Notes: generated by a model not told the origin, from the letters alone. Positions 7,706 through 17,057 are shown, counted from the first letter of the stretch. The stretch is DNA of 64,000 nucleotides from Phycisphaerales bacterium UBA7800 (GCA_002480565.1 DLCK01000061.1:4877-68876), one strand, 5' to 3'. Program-made: numbers and translations.

Positions 7706-9466
7706 ATGACGGATCATCCAGCCAAGTCCTATGACAATCTCACCAAGACGCACACCATGGTCCTGTTTGTGCTGTTGATGCTTGGTTTGTATTGGTTTAC
7801 GATTTTTCAAACATCACTTTTTGACCGCGATGAAACCCGATTCTCCTCAGCCACTCTGGAAATGCTTGCCAGCGGTGACTACATCGTCCCGACCTATAAC
7901 GGCGATCTGAGACCTGATAAACCGATCCTCATTTACTGGTTGATGTCCATCGGTGTGAGCCTGCTGGGCCCTTGTGAAGCAGGTGTCCGATTTTTTGCAC
8001 CCATCGGCATGGCGGTATCCAGTTTACTCACTGGCTACTTGGGACGACGACTTTTTGATCCACTCACCGGATTCTGGTCCGCTGCGATTCTCTGCACGAC
8101 CGGCTTGATGCTCATTGTTGGGGGCGCTGCCACGACCGATGCAGTGCTGCTTGCATTTATCATGACCGCCATCACACCTGCGGTCTTCATGCTCCAATCC
8201 GGTAAGGCACATATTGGACACCTTGCTGCAATGTTGCTGGGACTCACTGGCGCGATGCTCACCAAGGGGCCAGTCGGCCTGGCGGTGCCGGTCTTATCCA
8301 TGATGGGGATTCTCTGGTTTGGCCATTCCGATCTGCGCAAAGTTGGTAAGAAGCCAATGATCTGGCTGATCGTGTTATCACTGATCGCAACCGGCATCTT
8401 TCTGCTGTGGGCGATTCCAGCCAACAGTGCAACCGACGGCGAGTTCGCTCAACAAGGCATTGGCCGACACATCATTCAACGTATCCTTGAACCGCAGGAA
8501 AGCCATGGCGGGAATTTCTTTCTGTCCCTGCCGTACTACATCCCGGTGGTCATTGGACTGTTCATGCCCTGGACACTGCTTCTTTATGGCAGTGTCCGTG
8601 CGCTTTATGGCAGGCGACTTGGAAGTGATCTGTCACGTGCGGTCTTGCTCGGTTGGTTTTGGCCGACGTTTATTTTGATGTCCGTTGTCGCAACCAAGTT
8701 GCCGCATTACATTCTGCCGGTCTTCCCGTCACTTGCGATTGTTACTGCAGCTGCGATCAGTCACCTGACACGTATCCCTGATGGGCTAAGCAAGGTCGAC
8801 CGCTTCTGGATGGAGAAGGGCGGGACGTGTTACTTCCCATTGATATGGTTTAGTGGCTTTGCATTGATCGTCGGGCCGCTGACGTTTCGCCTGCTCAATT
8901 ATCAAAAAACAGGTTTGGATTTAGCGGATCTGATCGTCGGTGGCATCGTCGTGGGTATCTTCCAGTTCGCGGTCTCCTTCTTTGTCCTCAAAGCACACAA
9001 GGCTCAGCAATACGCCAAGTGCGCCCGACTGATGCTTGGCAGTACCGTCGCCTTTTGGGCCATCTTTGCTTATGGCATCCTGCCTGCCACCGAAGACCTG
9101 ATGAAAATAAGTCCCGGCATTGTCCAGATCATCCAAGAGCAGGGCGATATCCATGCCCCCATCGCAGCCACCGGCTATGAGGAGGCCTCCTTGGTCTTCT
9201 ATATCAACGGTATCCGCATGCAGGATAAGCAAGCCTATCCCGGCAAACTCCCGCGTGGAATGGATACCATCCGCAGCGGTGAAATCATTGACTGGGCCAA
9301 AATCAACGAACCCGGATACCTCATCCTGCGTCAACGCGATTGGGATGAAGTTACCGAGCAGGTTGCCGACTTGCCGTTAAAACAGATCGGTTATCGCTGG
9401 GGCATTAACATCCCCAAAGGACAATTGGTCAAGGTTCTGGTCATGCAGCGTGGTAAGATACAGTGA
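7706..9466 (+). CDS. ArnT/PMT-like glycosyltransferase (GT39/GT83 type)
   Basis: 586 residues with about 11-12 membrane helices. After the first helix comes FDRDETRFSSATLEML, corresponding to the DEPRYAEAAREML-type acidic loop of ArnT and PMT-family enzymes. This is followed by the conserved RPDKPILIYWL. These enzymes transfer sugars from polyprenyl-phosphate donors to lipids or proteins on the outer face of the inner membrane. A soluble C-terminal domain is at about 490-586. CCGGAG precedes the ATG. No arn or lipid A genes are adjacent, so the acceptor is unknown. Confidence 0.85.
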   Translation: MTDHPAKSYDNLTKTHTMVLFVLLMLGLYWFTIFQTSLFDRDETRFSSATLEMLASGDYIVPTYNGDLRPDKPILIYWLMSIGVSLLGPCEAGVRFFAPIGMAVSSLLTGYLGRRLFDPLTGFWSAAILCTTGLMLIVGGAATTDAVLLAFIMTAITPAVFMLQSGKAHIGHLAAMLLGLTGAMLTKGPVGLAVPVLSMMGILWFGHSDLRKVGKKPMIWLIVLSLIATGIFLLWAIPANSATDGEFAQQGIGRHIIQRILEPQESHGGNFFLSLPYYIPVVIGLFMPWTLLLYGSVRALYGRRLGSDLSRAVLLGWFWPTFILMSVVATKLPHYILPVFPSLAIVTAAAISHLTRIPDGLSKVDRFWMEKGGTCYFPLIWFSGFALIVGPLTFRLLNYQKTGLDLADLIVGGIVVGIFQFAVSFFVLKAHKAQQYAKCARLMLGSTVAFWAIFAYGILPATEDLMKISPGIVQIIQEQGDIHAPIAATGYEEASLVFYINGIRMQDKQAYPGKLPRGMDTIRSGEIIDWAKINEPGYLILRQRDWDEVTEQVADLPLKQIGYRWGINIPKGQLVKVLVMQRGKIQ

Positions 9467-9499
9467 CGATTGTCATCGCTTAGAAATTGAATTGCGATT

Positions 9500-9525
9500 A
9501 GCACAGGATGTCAATCCGGTGCAGG
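9500..9525. repeat. 26-base dispersed repeat, copy 1
   Basis: These 26 bases, beginning AGCACAGGATGTC and ending CCGGTGCAGG, are identical to 26022-26047, about 16.5 kb away. Both copies are intergenic and on the same strand. Part of the CACCGGATTG-type core also appears inside the ccsA signal region near 11857-11875 as a loose match. Confidence 0.6.
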
Positions 9526-9563
9526 TCAGGATGAGACGAAGCTGAAGATTAATTCAAATTGGC

Positions 9564-9965
9564 ATGACACTATCATTCGACGACTTGGGGGAGAACGTGA
9601 CTAAATCCAAATACAAGACAATTATCATTGCCAACACCGCGACCATGATTTTCAATCTTGTGGTGTTGATCGTCTTTGGCGTGATTGTGCGGATGCTTCA
9701 TGGCCAATTTACGCGCACCTTTAACGATATGGATGTCGCGATCCCAAGACTCACTGCATGGGTGATGTGGCTACCGCAGTCATGGTTTTACACGCCTGTA
9801 ATTGTCGGGTTAGCCATCTTTCTGATCGTCAAGGAAAAGTTCATCAAGTCCGACCTTGCCAAGCTGGTGATCAACAAGCTGTTTCTGGTCGGCTTGATCC
9901 TATGTGTGATCGGCTACATCGTGGCGATGATGATGCCCCTGTATTCGATTCCTCAAACGCTGTGA
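9564..9965 (+). CDS. Small three-helix membrane protein of unknown function
   Basis: 133 residues with three predicted membrane helices (about 27-45, 75-93 and 107-127) and few soluble residues. The ATG at 9564 has no clear ribosome site. A GTG at 9597 follows GGGGGAG closely and could be the real start. A loop between helices 1 and 2 contains the pattern MDVAIPRLTAWV, and short charged loops lie elsewhere. No family is recognised. It ends 17 bases before the convergent stop of the cytochrome c maturation gene. Confidence 0.65.
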   Translation: MTLSFDDLGENVTKSKYKTIIIANTATMIFNLVVLIVFGVIVRMLHGQFTRTFNDMDVAIPRLTAWVMWLPQSWFYTPVIVGLAIFLIVKEKFIKSDLAKLVINKLFLVGLILCVIGYIVAMMMPLYSIPQTL

Positions 9966-9982
9966 TTGAATCAGTGACAGTC

Positions 9983-11908
9983 TCAGATTCTCAGTTCCGA
10001 ACCATCTTCTTTGGGCGGTTTGTTTTGATCGTTGTCTAGAAGCTGTTGAATGGGGAACAAGCCGATGGCGACAAAGATCAATTGGCTGATGAAGAATCCA
10101 ATGAGCCACAGGAATGCACCGTCCATAAAGCCGTAGCTGTGTAAACCCACGCCCATCATGTTCACGCCAAACCAGCTAAATGCAGTGATGCAGTTACCCA
10201 GGATTGCCATAATCATCATGCCTCGGATTTGCACCATGCCAGACCAACGGGCGTGGAGAATTGCAGCGTTCCACATGACGATCAGCAGGGCGCCGTTCTC
10301 CTTGGGGTCCCATCCCCAGAAGCGTCCCCATGACTGATCCGCCCAGATACCGCCAAGCACGGTGCCGACGAATGAGAAGAGCATGGCAAAGCAGATGATG
10401 CCATACGCCATGCGTCCCATACTTGCATAGGTCTTGGTGGTGAGGTTCCGCAGAATCACATCACGAATCACGAAGATGATTGCAATCGCGCCTGCGACGA
10501 ACATCGCTGAGTAACCCAGCGTCACCACGATCACATGCGTCCCCAACCAGAAGTTGGAGTTAAGCACCGCGCGGACAGGTTCGATGGTGTCGCCACTGAG
10601 TGACAGATGATGAGCAATGATGAGTGTCGAAAAACCGATGAGACACGCAGCAATGGTGGCAAGGCCGTTTTTGTAAATTTTCTCCAGAATCAAGGCCATA
10701 ATCGTCGCGCCCCAGCCGATGAAGACCGCTGATCCATAGAGATTAATCACAGGCGGGCGACCTTCAATCCACATCCGCCAACCCAAGCCAGATGAATGCA
10801 TCAGTACGGCGATGATGGTGATGGCTACACCAGCAATCAACATCCAACGTTTTTTGAGCATCATCGCAAGCAACGTCACCACCAACGCCAACACATACAC
10901 AGGCATGGCATTGACCAACAACGCGATACGGTTAAACTTCGCCTCGCTATGCACCTTCTCCGCTTTGATTTGTTCAGGCGTCTGCAAGTGATCTGCAATC
11001 ATCTGATTGACCGTCTGCCAATCTCCCTGGCGATACGCTTGTCGGATCACAGCAAAGAGGGGCACCGACGGATCCATTGGAAGACCCGCCAAAACCTCAC
11101 GCATATGTTCGCCAATCTTCTGCCAGGGCAGGTCTCCGATGGGCGGGACAAAGTGAATGCTGCTGCGGGAACCAAGCTGTTCATAGTGTTGCTTGAGAAT
11201 GTTTAGCTGCTTAATCGCATCTTCGTCGATCTTGTCTGTATTGTTGACCAACCACTCAGTGAACATTTGAACCTGGGCAAGCTCTTTGCCAAAGTCAGGA
11301 CTTTTTTCCGGGGCGATCGCATTCTTAAGCATCGTGTATTGGTTAAGGTGACTGTAAAGCTCAAGGACCGCGCGTTGGTATCGGTTACGTTGATGCGGTT
11401 GGACGTCGCTGGCTTGATTGGCTTGCTCAGCGAGCAGTCGCAGGTGCGGGGCAAGTTCCGTGAAGCTCCAGCGTTTGTCTTCATCGCCGAGTTTAAGCAA
11501 GGCTTTGATGTCCGGATCGTGAATCAGAAAGACACGATACAGGTCCGCCAACTCCGGCTTGCACATGACATCCATGAGCCACTGCATGGCATGGGTGGGG
11601 CGGCCTTCGACTTTGACAGTTTGCTTGCCACAGATCATCAGCATGCTCGAACGTGCGACGGTATCCAGTGGTTTGAGTCGGCCACTTTGCATCACCGCGA
11701 TTTTCCCCAACCCACTCCAATCCAAATTGGCGGACACCTCCGCAGAGGTTGGCTTTGGAGTAGTGTCCAGAGTTGGCGCGTCGTCTGATTCCTGGGCAAA
11801 TAAAGATTGTGTCAGGCAGACCAATACTGTCACCAATAACGCAATCGCATTCGCACCGGATGTAAATCTGGTGCAAGCTGTCGGGAAAGTGGGGGACAAC
11901 TGATTCAT
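9983..11908 (-). CDS. ccsA: Cytochrome c maturation protein CcsA/ResC-like, long N-terminal extension
   Basis: 641 residues. An N-terminal signal-like helix ends near FAQESD. A soluble region of about 290 residues follows, then about eight membrane helices. The tryptophan-rich haem-handling motif WGRFWGWDPKE is near residue 525, with further conserved histidines in the membrane part. CcsA and ResB together form the System II synthase that moves haem across the membrane and attaches it to CxxCH sites. The start overlaps the ResB stop by four bases (ATGA), indicating translational coupling. The large soluble extension is well beyond core CcsA length (about 350). It serves the haem proteins encoded just upstream. 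Confidence 0.92.
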   Translation of the reverse strand: MNQLSPTFPTACTRFTSGANAIALLVTVLVCLTQSLFAQESDDAPTLDTTPKPTSAEVSANLDWSGLGKIAVMQSGRLKPLDTVARSSMLMICGKQTVKVEGRPTHAMQWLMDVMCKPELADLYRVFLIHDPDIKALLKLGDEDKRWSFTELAPHLRLLAEQANQASDVQPHQRNRYQRAVLELYSHLNQYTMLKNAIAPEKSPDFGKELAQVQMFTEWLVNNTDKIDEDAIKQLNILKQHYEQLGSRSSIHFVPPIGDLPWQKIGEHMREVLAGLPMDPSVPLFAVIRQAYRQGDWQTVNQMIADHLQTPEQIKAEKVHSEAKFNRIALLVNAMPVYVLALVVTLLAMMLKKRWMLIAGVAITIIAVLMHSSGLGWRMWIEGRPPVINLYGSAVFIGWGATIMALILEKIYKNGLATIAACLIGFSTLIIAHHLSLSGDTIEPVRAVLNSNFWLGTHVIVVTLGYSAMFVAGAIAIIFVIRDVILRNLTTKTYASMGRMAYGIICFAMLFSFVGTVLGGIWADQSWGRFWGWDPKENGALLIVMWNAAILHARWSGMVQIRGMMIMAILGNCITAFSWFGVNMMGVGLHSYGFMDGAFLWLIGFFISQLIFVAIGLFPIQQLLDNDQNKPPKEDGSELRI

Positions 11909-13047
11909 GCTTTGACCTCCGTGTCACGTTTGGTCTGCTGTTTGCGGAACTTGATGAAGTGGGCGACGAAGTGCCAGGTCATCCCCAGTGTCACAAGGAT
12001 GCATGCGATGTATGGGAGCATGGCTGCGGGGTTGAGGACAACCTGCAGGATGGTGGTCTTGTCTTCGTTTGCAAAGCCAGCCTGGTAGAACGTCTTGCCC
12101 GCGTATCGCAGCGGTTGGTTCATGCTGATGGTGATCATGCGGTCTTCATGTTGAACCGGATCAACGAGTCGGACGCGACTTGAAAAAGCAGCGGGGACAT
12201 TGGTGCCGGTGAATCGCTTGTGTTCAAACTCCTGAAGTTGAATGGTCATTGGCAGCATGTAGCGGCGGTGACGCATTTGAATGTCATACGTCTTGCCGTC
12301 AATTTCAATTTGATCGGCTTTCATGAATGCAGTGGAAAGCATCCATGTGCCAAGCGACTTGCCGTTGGAGATCAAATCAACATAGGCACATCGGAGATTG
12401 CGTTTGTCATCCCCTTTAACCGGTGGTGCAGGAACCGCCTGGACACGTTGGCCAAAACCCTGCGTGGCGATGGTGTTGACGCCCATGGTCAAGTTGGCGT
12501 TGGTGATGAATTCCTTAACCGAAATGGCGATCGGTAAACGTGAGTCGGCAATCATATTCCCTGTTGCAATTTTGCTTTGGGGGATGCTGTACACACGATC
12601 CACGTCTTTGCCGGATGTATCAATGAGCACCAGTTCAAAGTCGTATAACGCCTCGGTGTAATTCTTGGCATCACCGTGATTGAGTACCATCTGACTCTCA
12701 ACCGAATACAGGTCGGTGAACAATTGTCCAAGTAATAGCAGGAGAATGCCCGAGTGCATGATCAAAATCCCCATGCGTTTAAACGACCACTTGAAGGTGG
12801 TCAGGTACGCGCAGGTCAGATTGAAAATCATGATGATGCCAAGCGTGTACCCGCCGGGTAAGACCGGGATGGACATGCCGTTGTTTAGATGAATTGGAAC
12901 CACGAAAGACTGAAAATAAATTTTCTGTGCTTCACGGATCGGCATGTGTGTCTGGGCAAGTGTCCCCGCCAGAACAAGCATCATGCCTGCAATGAGCACC
13001 ACGACGGTGATGCGAAGCGAGGCAAATTTTTTAAGGATTTTTTTCAT
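11905..13047 (-). CDS. resB: Cytochrome c maturation protein ResB/CcsB-like
   Basis: 380 residues from the ATG at 13047 (MKKILKKF); the 19 upstream in-frame residues look non-coding. ResB features: helix 1 at about 10-30, two further helices (about 72-90 and 102-120), a large periplasmic beta-rich domain with PLRYAGKTFYQAGF near its end, and a last helix at about 335-355. The ResB partner shuttles haem and apocytochrome in System II. The ATGA overlap with ccsA ties the two together. A palindromic repeat fills the gap before the upstream lipoprotein gene. Confidence 0.9.
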   Translation of the reverse strand: MKKILKKFASLRITVVVLIAGMMLVLAGTLAQTHMPIREAQKIYFQSFVVPIHLNNGMSIPVLPGGYTLGIIMIFNLTCAYLTTFKWSFKRMGILIMHSGILLLLLGQLFTDLYSVESQMVLNHGDAKNYTEALYDFELVLIDTSGKDVDRVYSIPQSKIATGNMIADSRLPIAISVKEFITNANLTMGVNTIATQGFGQRVQAVPAPPVKGDDKRNLRCAYVDLISNGKSLGTWMLSTAFMKADQIEIDGKTYDIQMRHRRYMLPMTIQLQEFEHKRFTGTNVPAAFSSRVRLVDPVQHEDRMITISMNQPLRYAGKTFYQAGFANEDKTTILQVVLNPAAMLPYIACILVTLGMTWHFVAHFIKFRKQQTKRDTEVKA

Positions 13048-13082
13048 CGTGCAAGCCAACTCGGATAAGACAACTCGGAGTT

Positions 13083-13161
13083 TACCACAGAGACGCAGAG
13101 TCACAGAGCCAGATTAAACAAGAGGAATTCTTGATTGTCTTACTCTGTGTCACTGTGGTTA
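13083..13161. repeat. Palindromic CACAGAG-type repeat
   Basis: Two imperfect inverted arms built from iterated CACAGAG/CTCTGTG units, TACCACAGAGACGCAGAG and CTCTGTGTCACTGTGGTTA, flank a short AT-rich centre. The right arm is nearly the same as bases 20219-20247 inside another hairpin element. It sits between the lipoprotein gene and resB. Confidence 0.6.
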
Positions 13162-13172
13162 AAATATTTCGC

Positions 13173-13793
13173 TTATTTCCAGTTCACGGATTTCAAGAAC
13201 TGATCGTATGCCGGCAGGGCAGTATCAATCTGTTGAGCGGTTCCGGTGAGTTTGACAAACCATGTCTTGCCATCGACCATACCGAAGGAGACGATCATGC
13301 GTTGCGTGTCGTTGGATAAATCAACACGTTTGGCAGCAATGGAACCGAGCTTGTCTTCGGTGAGTGCAGCTTGAATTTGATCCGGGCTGTTGGCATCGAG
13401 TCCGAGTTGGCCTCGCCAGCGATTGACATTCATCACCACGCCGCCCACGTCTCCGGGGAATGCAGAGATATTGACCGTGGCGCCGGATGATGTTGCAAGA
13501 CTATGCAGTACCATGCGGCCCGGTTCGGCCTGCTTCCATCCCTCGGGCAGCAGATAGGCGAATTCGCCGGGCGCTTTGGTTTGTGCTGGTGCTTGGGGTT
13601 GTGCATGGTCATGCCCGGAATGATCGTGACCGTCATTGGGATCATGTGCGGGGCTTGATGCAATGGCAGGGCGCGGCGCATCATAAATTTCAATATCCTC
13701 ATCACCACAACCACTGAGGATGCATAGGCATCCAACCATGGCCAGCAGGACAAAGGGACGGGCGTGTGTGACAATGCGGGGCGAGTTGTTCAT
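13173..13793 (-). CDS. Putative lipoprotein with His/Asp-rich linker
   Basis: 206 residues from the ATG at 13793; upstream in-frame codons lie inside the globin gene. A signal peptide ends in the lipobox LSGC. A linker rich in His, Asp and Gly (GHDHSGHDHAQ) could bind metal. A globular domain at about 85-206 (LPEGWKQAEPGRMVLHSL onward) follows. I do not recognise the domain; the pattern resembles proteins that present a small beta-rich C-terminal fold. It lies between the globin and resB, so it may serve the same electron-transfer system. Confidence 0.75.
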   Translation of the reverse strand: MNNSPRIVTHARPFVLLAMVGCLCILSGCGDEDIEIYDAPRPAIASSPAHDPNDGHDHSGHDHAQPQAPAQTKAPGEFAYLLPEGWKQAEPGRMVLHSLATSSGATVNISAFPGDVGGVVMNVNRWRGQLGLDANSPDQIQAALTEDKLGSIAAKRVDLSNDTQRMIVSFGMVDGKTWFVKLTGTAQQIDTALPAYDQFLKSVNWK

Positions 13794-13810
13794 GATTCGT
13801 TGTTCGGGCG

Positions 13811-14236
13811 TTACGCGTTGGCTTTGAGGTGTTCGTCTGCTGCGCCGATCATCACAGAAGCAAGAGTGGTATAGGTCACCGTCCATGCTTCCTTGACTTC
13901 GTCGTTCCACGCATCACCCAATCCTTGTTCAAGAGTCTTGAGCAGCGCAGCTCCAACCGTATCATACATGGACGCGGTGACTTTGTAATCCACGTGACGC
14001 ACACCGGATGCTTTAACTGCACCAATAATCGAATCAAGATTGTTTAGTCCGTTGACTGCAGTGCCGAGCATGGCCATGAGTTTCTTTTTTTGCTCAGTCA
14101 TATCTTCAGGGAAGATCGGACGAAGAGTCGGGTCCATTTCAAAGAGATTGCCATAGAAAAGATCCGCAGCGGTGTCGACGATAGGCACGACCATGGCCCA
14201 GGTGCTTTGAACGAGTTCGATTTGTTTTGGTGTCAC
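13811..14236 (-). CDS. Single-domain globin
   Basis: 141 residues from the GTG at 14236, preceded by AAAGGA. An ATG at 14260 and another at 14293 are in frame but have poor ribosome sites. The globin fold is recognisable: helix A/B start VTPKQIELVQSTW, CD-corner FPEDM, and a proximal-histidine region GVRHVDYKVT. The length fits the bacterial haemoglobin/flavohaemoglobin globin domain without the reductase part. Such proteins bind O2 or NO; NO detoxification needs a partner reductase. It is embedded among haem proteins, which fits NO handling near a nitrite-reducing or similar chain, but that is inference. Confidence 0.85.
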   Translation of the reverse strand: MTPKQIELVQSTWAMVVPIVDTAADLFYGNLFEMDPTLRPIFPEDMTEQKKKLMAMLGTAVNGLNNLDSIIGAVKASGVRHVDYKVTASMYDTVGAALLKTLEQGLGDAWNDEVKEAWTVTYTTLASVMIGAADEHLKANA

Positions 14237-14329
14237 GTGATGTCCTTTAATTTGAGGCATGAGGTGTGTGAAATTCAACGACGATTTTTGCAAAGTGTCT
14301 GCTATGCGTTAACACAGCAAACACTGTTT

Positions 14330-14737
14330 TTATTGAGTCTTTGGTAACAAGCTGAGGATGTAATCCAAACCCTGGGCTACCTGTTTATCGGTCAGATCCT
14401 TGCCGCGTCGACCGCCCTTGGGTGACATGTCCCCATAACCTTCAATGGCATGCTTAAGCAGGGTGTCGCGTCCTCTTTTATCCAGACGTTTGGTCCAGTC
14501 TTTGGGGGTGTTGATCACCGGCGCGTATTCACTTTCAATGTGACAGTGACTGCACACCTTGGCGAACACGTCATAACCCGCCATCAATTCCGGGTCGGTG
14601 GGTTTGGGGAATTCGGCATGCTCCTCAGCAGTTTCCTCAACAGTCGCAACCGACTCCTGAGCTTGTGGTTTTTTGTCGCATGCTGTGATGAGCATGCACA
14701 ACGACAACAACATCAACAAACAATATTGCACTGGCAT
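14330..14737 (-). CDS. Monohaem cytochrome c (c5-like) lipoprotein
   Basis: 135 residues with a signal peptide ending in LITAC, a probable lipobox. An acidic linker follows, then one haem-binding site CSHCH near residue 62. A distal methionine candidate is in GYGDMSPKGG, followed by a C-terminal helix DKQVAQGLDYILSLL. The order of motifs matches class I c5-type cytochromes. It probably shuttles electrons in the periplasm, anchored to a membrane. AAGGAG precedes the ATG. Confidence 0.88.
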   Translation of the reverse strand: MPVQYCLLMLLSLCMLITACDKKPQAQESVATVEETAEEHAEFPKPTDPELMAGYDVFAKVCSHCHIESEYAPVINTPKDWTKRLDKRGRDTLLKHAIEGYGDMSPKGGRRGKDLTDKQVAQGLDYILSLLPKTQ

Positions 14738-14803
14738 GGTACGAATCTCCTTGCTTGGTTTCCTTGATCTGAGACAAACAATCAGTTCAACATTGCATTG
14801 GGA

Positions 14804-15451
14804 TCACATTGGGATGCGAATAACAATGCCGCCCATCACGTCATCAGGTTTAAAGTCGGTTTTCGGGGAGTCAACATGTTTGTTGTGACAATCCCAGCAG
14901 GCCTTGGCGGTGGCGCGGTCGGGATACATGGCGACGAAAAATTTCTCGCTGCCGACAGTCTCTTCGCCGTAGACAGGTTTGCCGGTGTCTTCCATGATTT
15001 TGATTTTCGTTTTTTCAAAATCAGTGTCGGGCATATGCTTTTTGTTGATGGCCCATGAACTGATCAGGCCGTATTCAAAGTCCTGGTTCTGGCGATAGGC
15101 TTCTTCAGACCCATAGCGAAACTGCTGAGCAGGCAGGGGCAGGGTGCCGAATGTGGTCTCCCAGTCTTCGGAGCCTTTAAAGGTTTTGACGGTCTTGCCA
15201 TCTTCGTCCATGACCTTGAGGTTCTGTTCTTTGATGAGTCGGTTGACCACGTTTTTGACGTAGATTTTTCGGTCGGCAGCCATCACCGCATGAAGCATGT
15301 CAGCAACCAATTTGTGTTCAACACCAGCTGGCGCAGCTGCAGCAGAGGATTCAGATTTACCACAGCCGGTGAGCATCAGCGAACTGGTGAGGCCCAACGC
15401 AGCGGTGGTCAGAACAAGAGCGATTCTTTTTTTTGTGAATAAACGTGACAT
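14804..15451 (-). CDS. DUF3365/Tll0287-like haem-domain lipoprotein
   Basis: 215 residues from the ATG at 15451 (AAGGA upstream). A signal peptide ends in LTGC. The C-terminal part has a haem site CWDCH and the closing segment DVMGGIVIRIPM typical of the DUF3365 (Tll0287-like) family, which holds c-type haem in a PAS-like fold. Members are implicated in redox or NO sensing, or in electron transfer. Here the gene lies between the multihaem cytochrome and the c5-like protein. Confidence 0.85.
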   Translation of the reverse strand: MSRLFTKKRIALVLTTAALGLTSSLMLTGCGKSESSAAAAPAGVEHKLVADMLHAVMAADRKIYVKNVVNRLIKEQNLKVMDEDGKTVKTFKGSEDWETTFGTLPLPAQQFRYGSEEAYRQNQDFEYGLISSWAINKKHMPDTDFEKTKIKIMEDTGKPVYGEETVGSEKFFVAMYPDRATAKACWDCHNKHVDSPKTDFKPDDVMGGIVIRIPM

Positions 15452-15550
15452 AGCGGGTTTCCTTATTTGTATTTCCATTTCCTTGGGAGTCCGATCCAAC
15501 TTGCACCCCCGGATTTTCTATGAGGTTTGAAAGTGTTCTGTGTACATTTG

Positions 15551-15592
15551 CACAGGGGAACACTTCCGGGGCCGGGGTTCCGGGGGGGGCGA
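15551..15592. repeat. G-rich intergenic repeat, copy 2
   Basis: The sequence CACAGGGGAACACTTCCGGG continues into several more G-runs up to G8. It is a relative of 6382-6417, upstream of the DUF3365 gene and downstream of the multihaem cytochrome stop. G-quadruplex formation is possible. Confidence 0.5.
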
Positions 15593-15613
15593 CGCTTGAG
15601 GATCTTGCAAGGT

Positions 15614-17038
15614 TTAGTTTTGTTTTTTCTCCTTCTTTTCCTGTTCGAGTTTCTGTTTGATCAGATCGAAACTGCTGGGTTCAAAGTGAGGTGCGGACGG
15701 TTGTGCGTTGAAATTCTTTTTGATCAGTTCTTCGTCAGCCAATGCATCAAGAGCCAGTGGCATACCATGACATTGCAGGCAGACAGGGCGGACCATTTTT
15801 TCATTGGGGCGTAAAAAGTCGTTCTGGTTATGCATCACGGTGACCTTCGTTTTACCACCGACTTTGGTCGCAACGCGGGGCAGATGACAGGTGGCACACG
15901 ACACACCTGAACCGGCTGGCAGAACACCTGCCTGTTCATCAAGCCATGCATCGTGATGGGCCGACTCTTTGAAGTTGAGCGTATGTTCGTCAGCATGACA
16001 TTGCATGCACGCATCCATTGCTGCAAAGGTGGTGTCGAAGCTATGAGCACTATGACAGGTATTGCATGTCATCTGAATATTGGCTGCGGACTTGAGCATG
16101 GGCAGTCTTGCCATCGCTGGTGTCATGGGGGAGAGACCTTGCTCTAATCGCATGCCATGACGTGAACCCAAAAAGCCATGAACTTCTTCGTCGTGACAGT
16201 TCTGACAGGAGACGTAGCCGGGGTTATCCTTCCAGAGAATATTGCCGGTGACTTCGTCTTTGACATTGTGACAGTCGGTACAGTTGACGTTGGCTTTGGC
16301 ATGAGCGGTGTCCTGCCAAAGCGTGAGTTGTTTGGCATCGAGCGACACATCGCTTGGTGCGTCGGCCATGGCCTTGGTGAGTTGGGTGAGAGTCTTACCT
16401 TGATCGAGCATCTCTGCGTGATACCGCTTGCCAAAATCACGCAGCGGGACTTGGGCTTCTTCTTGGGGTTTGTTGGGTTTGTCTGCGATGTGATCTTTGA
16501 GTAACTGTTCAAAAAGCCCTGAATTATCGTGGAAATTATGACATCCAGCCGTTAAGCAGGTCTTGAACGTCAAGCCTTCATGTGTCGCACGGTTATCCTG
16601 AATATCCGAGTGGCATGCCTTGCAATAATTCTCCGGCTGGGTGAGTCCCATGCCACCTTTAAGTCCAGCCAACCCCTCAGGGCGATGCTCAACGTGACAG
16701 GTGATGCAATAGCGGGACTTGACCAATTGGGAGTCGGCTCGCATGTCCAAGGGGCCAAGATGAAGCGCATCTTTGGACTTGGCAAATTTTGCAATGGGGT
16801 GCGAATCACCCACACGCTCCAACTCCTGAGCATGGCATTGCAAGCAGGCATCTTGTCTAACCATGTTGTTCCCTTCGTCGTGACACGCTGCACATTGCAA
16901 CTGTATCTGGTAATGCCCGTAGGTCGTTTGGCCAGGCAGGAATATTTCTCTGTTGGCGTTACTCAATGCGCTAAACAGGTAACCCGCTGCAATTGCGGTC
17001 CCCAATAACCAAAGCACCCATATCAAACCATTTCTCAC
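15614..17038 (-). CDS. Multihaem cytochrome c with eleven haem-binding motifs
   Basis: 474 residues from the GTG at 17038, with GAAGG about 10 bases upstream. Longer in-frame starts would overlap the upstream gene. An N-terminal helix (about 3-23) anchors it, with the rest periplasmic. Haem motifs in order: CAACH, CLQCH, CITCH, CKACH, CLTAGCH (four residues between the cysteines), CTDCH, CQNCH, CNTCH, CMQCH, CATCH and CLQCH. The later half, with GVSCATCHLPR, HNQNDFLRPNEK and VCLQCHG, resembles multihaem cytochromes related to nitrite and hydroxylamine enzymes; exact family is not certain. The C-terminal tail is Lys/Glu-rich. It likely takes electrons from the NirB-like membrane protein 19 bases upstream. 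Confidence 0.88.
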   Translation of the reverse strand: MRNGLIWVLWLLGTAIAAGYLFSALSNANREIFLPGQTTYGHYQIQLQCAACHDEGNNMVRQDACLQCHAQELERVGDSHPIAKFAKSKDALHLGPLDMRADSQLVKSRYCITCHVEHRPEGLAGLKGGMGLTQPENYCKACHSDIQDNRATHEGLTFKTCLTAGCHNFHDNSGLFEQLLKDHIADKPNKPQEEAQVPLRDFGKRYHAEMLDQGKTLTQLTKAMADAPSDVSLDAKQLTLWQDTAHAKANVNCTDCHNVKDEVTGNILWKDNPGYVSCQNCHDEEVHGFLGSRHGMRLEQGLSPMTPAMARLPMLKSAANIQMTCNTCHSAHSFDTTFAAMDACMQCHADEHTLNFKESAHHDAWLDEQAGVLPAGSGVSCATCHLPRVATKVGGKTKVTVMHNQNDFLRPNEKMVRPVCLQCHGMPLALDALADEELIKKNFNAQPSAPHFEPSSFDLIKQKLEQEKKEKKQN

Positions 17039-17057
17039 GCGCTGCCAACCTTCAAGC

